Shown here piece by piece: positions 1-5,501 of a stretch of 7,687 bases of DNA. Every line of letters begins with the position of its first letter. The first letter of the stretch is position 1. Origin of the DNA: Methanobacteriota archaeon. GTDB taxonomy: Archaea; Halobacteriota; Syntropharchaeia; DAOWMC01. The translations under genes were made by a program, and so were the position numbers. The notes under the pieces are model-generated. The model did not search any database, was not told the origin of the DNA, and saw only the letters and a program-made list of their open reading frames with translations. Where the stretch lies: assembly GCA_030643285.1 (NCBI GenBank), contig DAOWMC010000049.1, positions 1 to 7,687 on the forward strand, written 5' to 3'.

Positions 1-62
1 CCGGTACCTTTCTTTGAATCAGATTTATCCGAAATCCTTTTTTGCTTCTCAAGATTTTCCAT
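1..62 (-). CDS. 5' end of a gene following gar1, probably transcription initiation factor TFB (partial)
   Basis: Only the first 20 codons are inside the window (MENLEKQKRISDK...), and the frame stays open to the window edge. The ATG at 62 has a good ribosome site (AAGGTGAT, about 66-73) that overlaps the stop codon of gar1, so the two genes are translationally close and very likely co-transcribed. The visible residues are charged and non-diagnostic; the zinc ribbon and cyclin repeats of TFB would lie outside. The TFB suggestion rests on established archaeal gene order (gar1 immediately before tfb) and not on any motif seen here. That a gene starts here is fairly sure; its identity is an inference. 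Confidence 0.5.
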   Translation of the reverse strand, partial: MENLEKQKRISDKSDSKKGT

Positions 63-71
63 TAAATCACC

Positions 72-323
72 TTATAAAATGTAGACTAAGTCATTGGATA
101 GCTCGTAGAGTTCGCTTTCTGAAATCTGCTTAAAAGGTCTGATCGATATATAAGGCTGCTTAACGGGACCTAAAACATCATATACCTTTCCAATCCTTTT
201 CATATTCTTAGTTACTACTACAGAACCAGTAATTTTACTAACAACCTTTTTACTACTTAAATTCCCCCTCACAAGCAAATTACCGTAACTTGTTGTATGT
301 AAAACAACGCCCAACTTTTTCAC
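72..323 (-). CDS. gar1: H/ACA RNA-protein complex subunit Gar1
   Basis: An 83-residue protein of the size usual for archaeal Gar1, a small beta-barrel protein that binds the Cbf5 pseudouridine synthase in H/ACA guide ribonucleoproteins and helps load and release substrate RNA. Visible features are the N-terminal strand KKLGVVLHTT, a central KRIGKVYDVLGPVKQPYISI stretch, in which G-x-V-x-D-V-x-G-P-V-x-x-P-Y is the hallmark of the family, and a short C-terminal tail. It lacks the Gly/Arg-rich tails of eukaryotic Gar1, as archaeal forms do. The start is GTG at 323, six bases after a GAGGT ribosome site (330-334). A TATA-like box at 370-378 lies at a suitable distance. The gene is followed without a gap by the putative tfb. 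Confidence 0.9.
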   Translation of the reverse strand: MKKLGVVLHTTSYGNLLVRGNLSSKKVVSKITGSVVVTKNMKRIGKVYDVLGPVKQPYISIRPFKQISESELYELSNDLVYIL

Positions 324-547
324 TACTTTACCTCAAATAATAACAACTATATATCTCTTAAAATTATACTATATAAAATTAACGCAAGATTGATATTATT
401 TGATTATTTTATAAAAAATTATTCTAATGCCCCACATACCCCATTTTTAAGTTTTAAGGTACATAATGGCTTGGATTTGGATGGCCATAGACGATGGTCA
501 AACCCCCAAATGAATTCGGGGGATCGAGAGGGCCGATCAGAGACGGT
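324..547. other. Intergenic region with AT-rich promoter half and structured GC-richer half
   Basis: The left half (about 324-425) is AT-rich and holds the gar1 promoter. The right half (about 430-547) is richer in G+C and contains several short inverted repeats: ATGGC/GCCAT at 466-470 and 484-488, CCCCC/GGGGG at 503-507 and 518-522, and GATCG/CGATC at 522-526 and 534-538. It lies directly downstream of the 57-residue membrane protein gene, so these may fold at the 3' end of the long minus-strand transcript. No T-run follows them on that strand, so a classical hairpin terminator is not evident. I find no tRNA fold and no open frame that looks coding. Confidence 0.4.
370..378 (-). promoter_or_regulatory. 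TATA box for gar1 operon
   Basis: On the minus strand this reads TTTTATATA, a good match to the archaeal TATA element. Counting about 25 nt downstream puts the transcript start near 345-350 and leaves a short leader of roughly 25 nt carrying the GAGGT ribosome site before the GTG at 323. The surrounding bases are very AT-rich, so other TATA-like words exist close by (for example at 340-350); this one has the best spacing. Confidence 0.5.
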
Positions 548-721
548 TCAATAAGAAAAACCGCCAGTTAAAACCCACATCAAAAAAGCGACTAAAAGTC
601 CACCAAGGATTCCACCTTTGTCTGTCACTTTTCTTCCAAGTGAGATACTCATGAAAATCCCACTGATTACCCCTATGCCCAGCATAAAGATCAATAAAAT
701 CATACTTGGGTCTAAATCCAT
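548..721 (-). CDS. Small two-helix membrane protein, last gene of the redox-membrane operon
   Basis: A 57-residue frame starting MDLDPSMILL and ending LTGGFSY. It is shorter than usual ORF cut-offs and lies in a different frame from a longer spurious frame over the same bases. Two hydrophobic helices are evident (about residues 6-27 and 37-55), joined by a short basic loop GRKVTDKGG; by the positive-inside rule the loop is cytoplasmic and both ends are outside. The ATG at 721 follows a GAGGTGAT ribosome site that overlaps the stop codon of the preceding membrane gene, with about 10 bases between the two genes. The composition (regular TM helices, Gly-rich, clean stop) strongly favours a real gene. 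I do not recognise a family. Its place makes it a likely small subunit of whatever the upstream membrane proteins form. Confidence 0.75.
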   Translation of the reverse strand: MDLDPSMILLIFMLGIGVISGIFMSISLGRKVTDKGGILGGLLVAFLMWVLTGGFSY

Positions 722-732
722 CTTCTATCACC

Positions 733-1467
733 TCATGCAAATGTTGCGCTCACTATAAACGTAATTATTATCGCAGTCAGTCCGGTTGCTGCCATTATTC
801 CTGCCTGTTGTGCAAGCCCCGATGATCCTATTTTAACACCCAGATTGCCCTCACCGATACCACCGACACCACCAAGCGGAGACGGCCCGCAAGAAGCTGC
901 TGCATTTACGATAAATGCGCCCATAAGTGCAGGAAGAATAACTTCTGGGGGAACCGAACCGATCCACATCCCTTCTCCTGCTTTAACAACATCAATCATT
1001 GCATTTCCGTATTTTACAACACCAGGTAGCAGAGCAACGGCAAGTATCCTGCCACAGGGCATTGGCATTATCGTGGGTATATTTGTAAGAATTATAGCAA
1101 CACCTATGTATCCCAGTACAACAAAACCACCGATCTTGACTCCTGCGAGCAGATTCAAACCGTGGAGCAGAGCATCGAACCCTCCTGCAAGATCCATCGC
1201 CCCTGCCGCTAAAAAACCTGCAATCATTGCCATTATGGGGTGCAATATCACACCGGCAAGTAAATCCTGAATCTTTGCATTTCCAATCACCATTATCACC
1301 AATGCCAGACTTACAAGAATTGCCTGTATTGGAATTGGTGGTTTAACAATCAGCGCAGTGGATAAAACTGCCAAAAATATTACGAGGGATAAATAACCTC
1401 GTTTCAACCTCTTATCCAGTTCTTTAAAAGGTACTGGTTTTTCTGTTTGGCCTCCTTCTTCACTCAC
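733..1467 (-). CDS. Multi-spanning membrane protein B, paralogue of the preceding gene, with PCGRILA and SCGPSP motifs
   Basis: A 244-residue integral membrane protein with about six or seven hydrophobic segments (roughly residues 26-42, 47-62, 73-95, 111-130, 138-154, 177-192, 220-240). It shares two long near-identical motifs with its upstream neighbour: NIPTI-x-MPCGRILA (C138) and FIVNAAASCGPSPLGG-x-G-x-IGEG (C193). These are its only two cysteines. I chose the GTG at 1467 because a GGAGGTGA site ends five bases before it; the GTG at 1476 lies inside that site and would add three residues. With this start the gene overlaps the previous one by 8 bases. The N-terminus is charged (SEEGGQTEKPV...KRLKR) and probably cytoplasmic. 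I do not recognise the family. A transporter or a membrane subunit of the neighbouring Hdr-like proteins are the two obvious options. Confidence 0.85.
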   Translation of the reverse strand: MSEEGGQTEKPVPFKELDKRLKRGYLSLVIFLAVLSTALIVKPPIPIQAILVSLALVIMVIGNAKIQDLLAGVILHPIMAMIAGFLAAGAMDLAGGFDALLHGLNLLAGVKIGGFVVLGYIGVAIILTNIPTIMPMPCGRILAVALLPGVVKYGNAMIDVVKAGEGMWIGSVPPEVILPALMGAFIVNAAASCGPSPLGGVGGIGEGNLGVKIGSSGLAQQAGIMAATGLTAIIITFIVSATFA

Positions 1468-2155
1468 TACCCTCACCTCCAGGGAATAACGGTGTAATGT
1501 ACTTCATCATCAGAGCACATACACTTGTAGCTAATATGATACCTGTCGCCTGTGGAGCTCCAAGAGAGCCTATGGCAAAACGACCCATCCCCTCTCCTAT
1601 CGTTCCAATTCCACCAAGCGGAGATGGTCCACAAGAAGCCGCTGCATTAACAATAAAGGCAAAGACTATAACACCTGTCAGCCTTGCATCTCCCATCTCT
1701 TTAGCAAGTCTAAGTCCAAAGAGGATTGCTGCGGGCATAAGTGCTGCTGCAAGTATCCTGCCACAGGGCATTGCAATAATCGTTGGGATATTTACAAGAA
1801 ACATGGATGTGCCAACAAACCCTAAAGGCGTTTCTCTCATCCGGTCCAATAGATCACTCATTGCCTCAAATGCCCCTGCTGCCTCCAAAGCACCGGCAAC
1901 GAAGAATCCCGCAACCAGGGCGGTTATCGGATGAATGACAATCTTTCCGGATAACTCCGATGGACCAAAGGCTGAAAAATCACTTGAAATCTGATGTCCG
2001 ACGAACCCTATGATCATTATCACAATAGCGGTTACAAAAAGCGCAGTCTGTATCGGAAGTTTATTCTGAGGTATTACACCCATTAATGATCCCAAAATTA
2101 CACCAAAGAATATTGCAAGGGAAATGTATCCTATTATCAAAGCAGTAGCTACCAT
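1460..2155 (-). CDS. Multi-spanning membrane protein A, paralogue of the following gene, with PCGRILA and SCGPSP motifs
   Basis: A 231-residue integral membrane protein with about seven hydrophobic stretches (roughly 5-25, 34-53, 73-95, 113-129, 132-149, 160-176, 203-220). It aligns with the next gene along most of its length: GY-S-L-IF near the N-terminus, PIQ before helix 2, HPI-A--AGF-AGA in helix 3, then NIPTI-x-MPCGRILA (C131) and FIVNAAASCGPSPLGG (C175). Besides these it has only C213 near the C-terminus. The ATG at 2155 directly abuts the stop of the upstream gene and follows GGAGGAATTAA, a strong ribosome site. Tandem duplication with both copies kept suggests a heteromer, as in other membrane complexes built from paralogous subunits. 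No known transporter family is recognised with confidence. Confidence 0.87.
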   Translation of the reverse strand: MVATALIIGYISLAIFFGVILGSLMGVIPQNKLPIQTALFVTAIVIMIIGFVGHQISSDFSAFGPSELSGKIVIHPITALVAGFFVAGALEAAGAFEAMSDLLDRMRETPLGFVGTSMFLVNIPTIIAMPCGRILAAALMPAAILFGLRLAKEMGDARLTGVIVFAFIVNAAASCGPSPLGGIGTIGEGMGRFAIGSLGAPQATGIILATSVCALMMKYITPLFPGGEGSE

Positions 2156-2521
2156 TTAATTCCTCCACATAAGCGGATGTACCTGATACTCGCCATTAAT
2201 CTTGTTTATAGCCACCTTTGTGCCTATCCTGAACTTTTCCATACAGATTGTACACGGACTTGTGATTGCTTCAATTTCTTGCCCATCATCTAACATTACT
2301 TTAACCCCCACACTCAGCCTACCTTTTTTCTCTTTAAGCTCGGTTGTATCTATCACCCTGTCTGTCATATCCCCACATTTTCCAAGGCAAATCGCCACAC
2401 TGTCAAAATCAACAATACGGCCTTTGGCCTGTGGAAACATAGAAAGCTTTAGTTGGAATATAAAAAGCGGTAAACATGCAATTAGCATAAGCCAGTAAAC
2501 AGTCATCATAGTTAGTTCCAT
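2156..2521 (-). CDS. Membrane-anchored small protein with CxxxC and CxxC motifs
   Basis: A 121-residue protein with one N-terminal hydrophobic helix (about residues 5-24), then a basic stretch (QLKLSMFPQAKGR) and a soluble, beta-rich looking domain. The basic residues after the helix suggest the domain faces the cytoplasm. The domain has two cysteine pairs, CLGKC (C45, C49) and CTIC (C90, C93), which could hold a metal, an iron-sulfur cluster or a redox disulfide; C16 lies in the helix. I chose the ATG at 2521 because GGAGTGA lies five bases upstream; a GTG at 2530 would overlap the hdrB-like stop and add three residues. The gene sits between the Hdr-like proteins and the paired membrane proteins, so an electron-transfer or assembly link between them is plausible. 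The family is not recognised. Confidence 0.82.
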   Translation of the reverse strand: MELTMMTVYWLMLIACLPLFIFQLKLSMFPQAKGRIVDFDSVAICLGKCGDMTDRVIDTTELKEKKGRLSVGVKVMLDDGQEIEAITSPCTICMEKFRIGTKVAINKINGEYQVHPLMWRN

Positions 2522-2526
2522 CAAAA

Positions 2527-3291
2527 TCACTCCATTCCTATTTTTTTAGCAGTATCTTCAAAGTCATTAAATGATAATGCGACAAACATTGGTAGTGCCA
2601 TTACTGCTAAACCCATATTGTATTTTTTTTGACTATCATCCAGGTGGAGCTCACAGAATGGGCATGTGGCAATAAGCAGATCGGCCTCACATTCTTTTGC
2701 ACTTTTTACCTTATTTTCGGCAATCTTATATGCCAGATCAACCTGTGATGCCCGTACACCTCCACCGGCGCCACAGCAGTTCTCCGCACCTTCCATGTGC
2801 ACATACTTCATCTTTGGAAATGCCGAAATTACAGTTGAGAAGAGCTCATCACAGTCGATTCCCATCCCCCTGTTCATATGACATGGGAAGTGAGCAGTTG
2901 CAACCTTTCCAAAATCTTTCATCTTTTCAGGATCGTAAAGTTTTCCTTCCTTTGCAAGTGCAAAAAGAATCTCATCTATGTGAACAACTTCGATCCCCAT
3001 TTCTTCCCCACCCTCTTTTAGCATACTTCCACATCCGGGGCAGGCGGTTATAATTGTATCGGCCCCTGACCTCAACGTAGCGTGCAAAACCTTATCTCTT
3101 GATTTTATCCCGAGTTTATAATTGCCAGACCTCATCACAGGTGCACCGCAACAACCGACACGGGGCAAAACATCATACGAAATCTCGTACTTTTCCAATA
3201 AAAAACGAGTGGCAAACCTTAATGCAACCATTCGCCGGGACATTGTGCAACCCTCAAAAAAAATTGCTCCTTGAAATTCTTCTAAACCCAT
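2527..3291 (-). CDS. HdrB-like protein with two CCG domains (heterodisulfide reductase subunit B family)
   Basis: A 254-residue protein with two complete cysteine-rich CCG repeats. The first is C15, then 31 residues, C47-C48, then 35 residues, C84-x-x-C87. The second is C137, then 34 residues, C172-C173, then 36 residues, C210-x-x-C213. In HdrB of methanogens such repeats bind non-cubane [4Fe-4S] clusters that reduce the CoM-S-S-CoB disulfide; related repeats occur in HdrD, GlpC, LutA and DsrK-type proteins. Full cysteine sets argue that it is redox-active. The ATG at 3291 follows GAGGT by seven bases, 19 bases after the hdrC-like gene. No HdrA is encoded nearby, so the true substrate is open: heterodisulfide, another thiol/disulfide or a carrier. 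Family assignment is firm; calling it the methanogenic HdrB is not. Confidence 0.9.
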   Translation of the reverse strand: MGLEEFQGAIFFEGCTMSRRMVALRFATRFLLEKYEISYDVLPRVGCCGAPVMRSGNYKLGIKSRDKVLHATLRSGADTIITACPGCGSMLKEGGEEMGIEVVHIDEILFALAKEGKLYDPEKMKDFGKVATAHFPCHMNRGMGIDCDELFSTVISAFPKMKYVHMEGAENCCGAGGGVRASQVDLAYKIAENKVKSAKECEADLLIATCPFCELHLDDSQKKYNMGLAVMALPMFVALSFNDFEDTAKKIGME

Positions 3292-3310
3292 CAACGTAAC
3301 CTCAAATAAT

Positions 3311-3862
3311 CTACGATTCTGATGCTGACTCTATTTTTTCTTCAACTATATTTAATTCCACTCCAATTCGTTTTCCATAACCAACCAGCTGTTTCTTTAT
3401 ATCATCTGCCTGAGAAGCCATTGTGGGGATAGCCATATTCTCAGAGTATGGGTTGCCATATTTTGCCACCCGGTCTATTATCCTTTTATGTCCTTTTAGC
3501 TGCCCCATTTTGCTTTGCGCAAGTGAATTTCTAAAATAAACCATTGTCTGTTCAACGTTTAATCCTCTCGGGCATGCAATAGCACAACTCATGCATGATG
3601 TACAAGAATATAACCCTCCGTCCTCGGCTCTTTTTCTATGATCAACCCTTGCAGTTTTCATTATCCCATGGGGACCCATGTAATCCATTCCCTTTGCCTC
3701 TCTAACCGGACAAACCGCCACACATTGCTGACAATCCATGCATAAAATTGACTCACCAAACCCCCTGCCAGAAGCGAATATCATTATGTATATGGGTACA
3801 CATGCCAGAACCACACTCACTGCTGAAAAGACTCCTTGAGTACTCCATAGCGTAAAAGACAT
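3311..3862 (-). CDS. HdrC-like iron-sulfur protein with N-terminal membrane anchor
   Basis: A 183-residue protein with one hydrophobic helix (about residues 8-30) followed by a two-cluster ferredoxin domain: CMDCQQCVAVCP (C41, C44, C47, C51) and CTSCMSCAIACP (C87, C90, C93, C97), each with the pattern for a [4Fe-4S] cluster. After these comes a helical, basic C-terminal part, as in HdrC, which passes electrons to HdrB. Ordinary HdrC is soluble; the added membrane helix recalls membrane-linked HdrC/HdrD-type proteins. The stretch SGRGFGE after the helix suggests a cytoplasmic cluster domain. The ATG at 3862 follows GGAGGAG. It starts the six-gene run, 38 bases after the CYTH gene. No separate promoter is obvious in that gap, so read-through from upstream is possible. 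Confidence 0.9.
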   Translation of the reverse strand: MSFTLWSTQGVFSAVSVVLACVPIYIMIFASGRGFGESILCMDCQQCVAVCPVREAKGMDYMGPHGIMKTARVDHRKRAEDGGLYSCTSCMSCAIACPRGLNVEQTMVYFRNSLAQSKMGQLKGHKRIIDRVAKYGNPYSENMAIPTMASQADDIKKQLVGYGKRIGVELNIVEEKIESASES

Positions 3863-3900
3863 CTTTTTTCTCCTCCACTAATCCTACAATAATTGTTAAC

Positions 3901-4458
3901 TTAAGCCTTTCTAATTTCCTTTAACATCTCCAGATATGACTCCCTTATCACATCACCTTTCTTGAAACCAAGCGATGGTAATACCTCAAATATCTTCTTT
4001 TTTTCGGAATCGAAATCTTTTCCTTCCACGGTAATCTCAAGCTCCATGAATTTACCAAGCCACTTAACATCATCCAGCGATACATAAATATCTTTCAGTT
4101 TGTAGTCTTTTCTTGTTTTAATAACTCCACCAGAGGCTATAAAACCCAATTCTTTAAGTATTTCATCAGCCTTTTTTGCGTTATCGATTTTTATCTCAAT
4201 TTCTTTTCTTGTTTTACTCTCAAAATCAATCTTTGGGCCTTTGTAGGTTAGTATATCCACACTACCGTCTTTTCTGTCAAGGCATCGTACCCTCAGGGCT
4301 TCATCACTTTTTGAAAAGTCTCTGTGTGGGGCATTATAATATGTATCGGTGTGAGCCTCCACCCCCAAAAACTCCGCACCCGCCTCGCCTAATCTTTTTT
4401 CAATATCTGTATCTGAGTCCGTATCCGGAATTCTTACCTTGATTTCTACTTCAATCAT
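3901..4458 (-). CDS. CYTH-domain protein (CyaB / thiamine-triphosphatase-like)
   Basis: A 185-residue single-domain protein of the usual length for archaeal CYTH proteins. It shows the signature E-x-E-x-K at the N-terminus (E3, E5, K7), ALRVR (54-58), TYKGP (71-75), TRKEIEI (83-89), KTRKDY (114-119), DDVKWLGKFMELE (129-141) and RESYLEML (172-179). These line the tunnel that binds triphosphate and divalent metal. Family members include class IV adenylate cyclase and triphosphatases; archaeal members are usually annotated as CyaB on weak grounds, and triphosphate hydrolysis is equally likely. An acidic run DTDSDTD (12-18) follows the first strand. The ATG overlaps the upstream stop by four bases (ATGA), which shows translational coupling to the glycosylase-like gene. 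Confidence 0.88.
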   Translation of the reverse strand: MIEVEIKVRIPDTDSDTDIEKRLGEAGAEFLGVEAHTDTYYNAPHRDFSKSDEALRVRCLDRKDGSVDILTYKGPKIDFESKTRKEIEIKIDNAKKADEILKELGFIASGGVIKTRKDYKLKDIYVSLDDVKWLGKFMELEITVEGKDFDSEKKKIFEVLPSLGFKKGDVIRESYLEMLKEIRKA

Positions 4459-5396
4459 CGTCTGAATCTCTCTAAAAATTTGAGTATTGCGTCCCGGATT
4501 TTATCTAATATTGATTTTGAAGGGGGTAGATCATCGACTACTTGAACTGTTTCAGGATACACGGTGTTTTCTTCAATAGAATTTTTCTCAGACTCAAAAA
4601 TTCCATTTTCGATCTTCTGGTTGATCTTTTCGATGAACCCATCCGGATCTGTGTCTATTTTAATTTCATCAAGATAGAAATGACCACTTCCAATCAACCC
4701 GAATAGCTTATCCACGCGGTATGGCAGTTCATCTATATCCTCGCAAAATCTGATCAAATCTTTGAAAATATCATAATCCGAATCCGAATCACTTATGCCT
4801 GTCCCCTCAAATATCTTTTTTGTGTGGGTATCGGGTTTTATAAACTTGGGATAGCCATTTTCTTTAAGGAAATCACAGGCCAGAATAAATCCCAGTCCGA
4901 ATATTTCCTTTTCAAGTAAAAGCGGAAGAGCAACACGAGTATACTCATTCAGGTAGAACTGTGAAACAAATTTATCGAATTCTTCAAGGTTGGAAAATCG
5001 GGAAAAAAAATCAGATGATGAAATAATCGACTTACAAAAGATTACCCAGTAGCTTCGGGGATTATCAATCTCCATTCGCCCGGGGGGATCGTAGTTATTT
5101 TTGATTGTGTTAAACAGTTCTTCCCAATCACCATCGTACCTTTCAACAATTCGTTTTGGACTAAAATCTTCAAGGTATGGCCTTATATTTTCAATGGGAC
5201 CAATTGTATTTTTCATGTTTCGCTTATTCGATATAGAAACTAACATCTCGGTATAAAGATCAAGAAATGATTCTGGTTTTGTGTTTTCCCAGTCGTTAAG
5301 ATGTCTTGAAATTACATTATCATCAATACCCTCAAATGAACGTAGATACCTGAAAGCTTCATCAAATATTTTTTTATATATTTCGTTACCTGTCAT
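4455..5396 (-). CDS. HhH-GPD-like protein, putative DNA glycosylase relative
   Basis: A 313-residue protein. The clearest signal is IFGLGFILACDFLKE (165-179), which resembles the helix-hairpin-helix segment of base-excision glycosylases, followed by KPDTH (187-191), like the (V)DTH motif whose aspartate (here D189) is catalytic in the HhH-GPD superfamily. The position of the bifunctional lysine of endonuclease III appears to be isoleucine, so a lyase activity is not predicted. YRVDKLFGLIGSGHFY (227-242) follows. There is no C-terminal CxnC iron-sulfur site; instead the last 70 residues are acidic and then basic-amphipathic. I chose the ATG at 5396 because GAGGGTG lies just upstream; a TTG at 5435 has no ribosome site. 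It is the first gene of the coupled pair with the CYTH gene. Superfamily placement is moderately sure and the substrate is unknown. Confidence 0.65.
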   Translation of the reverse strand: MTGNEIYKKIFDEAFRYLRSFEGIDDNVISRHLNDWENTKPESFLDLYTEMLVSISNKRNMKNTIGPIENIRPYLEDFSPKRIVERYDGDWEELFNTIKNNYDPPGRMEIDNPRSYWVIFCKSIISSSDFFSRFSNLEEFDKFVSQFYLNEYTRVALPLLLEKEIFGLGFILACDFLKENGYPKFIKPDTHTKKIFEGTGISDSDSDYDIFKDLIRFCEDIDELPYRVDKLFGLIGSGHFYLDEIKIDTDPDGFIEKINQKIENGIFESEKNSIEENTVYPETVQVVDDLPPSKSILDKIRDAILKFLERFRR

Positions 5397-5437
5397 CACA
5401 CCCTCGTTATCTAAAGACTCAACAGAATATAACAAGG

Positions 5438-5462
5438 TATATAGATTAATACGTTTATAAAA
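5438..5462. promoter_or_regulatory. Divergent promoter region between the glycosylase-like gene and aksA
   Basis: The 105-base gap between two divergent genes contains a perfectly palindromic TATA-like word TTTATAAA (5454-5461) and a second TATA word, TATATA (5438-5443). Read rightwards, the first would place the aksA transcript start near 5484, leaving a short leader with AAGGTGG before the GTG at 5502. Read leftwards, either word could serve the minus-strand operon, with starts near 5415-5432 ahead of the ATG at 5396. Direction in archaea depends on the flanking BRE, which I cannot assign with confidence here. Confidence 0.5.
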
Positions 5463-5501
5463 TTACCCATAAAAATTTTGCTAACAAAAGGTGGATTGCA
5501 C

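Noticed and set aside
484..556. Possible tRNA or box C/D RNA because of a GGTTCAA word at 545-551 and CTGA-like words on the minus strand
   Set aside because: No acceptor or anticodon stem can be built, and GGTTCAA overlaps the stop region of the 57-residue gene; no paired C and D boxes with correct spacing.
537..740. Minus-strand frame of 67 codons rich in Trp, Arg and Phe
   Set aside because: It overlaps the real 57-residue membrane protein in another frame, has unnatural composition, and its ATG lies inside the ribosome site and stop region of the upstream gene.
845..1934. Plus-strand frames at 845-1270 and 1497-1934 with Pro/Ser/Ile-rich translations
   Set aside because: They are antisense shadows of the two paralogous membrane proteins; their likeness to each other only reflects the paralogy on the other strand.
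733..2155. Identity of the two membrane proteins as Mtr (methyl-H4MPT:CoM methyltransferase) subunits or Rnf/Nqr subunits
   Set aside because: Length, gene pairing and cysteine number are suggestive, but I could not recall matching motifs in MtrC/D/E or RnfA/E; naming them so would be unsupported.
3863..3900. Small palindrome (ACAATAATTGT) between the CYTH and hdrC-like genes as a promoter or operator
   Set aside because: The gap is only 38 bases, with no TATA box at a usable distance; the AT-rich dyad is short enough to occur by chance.
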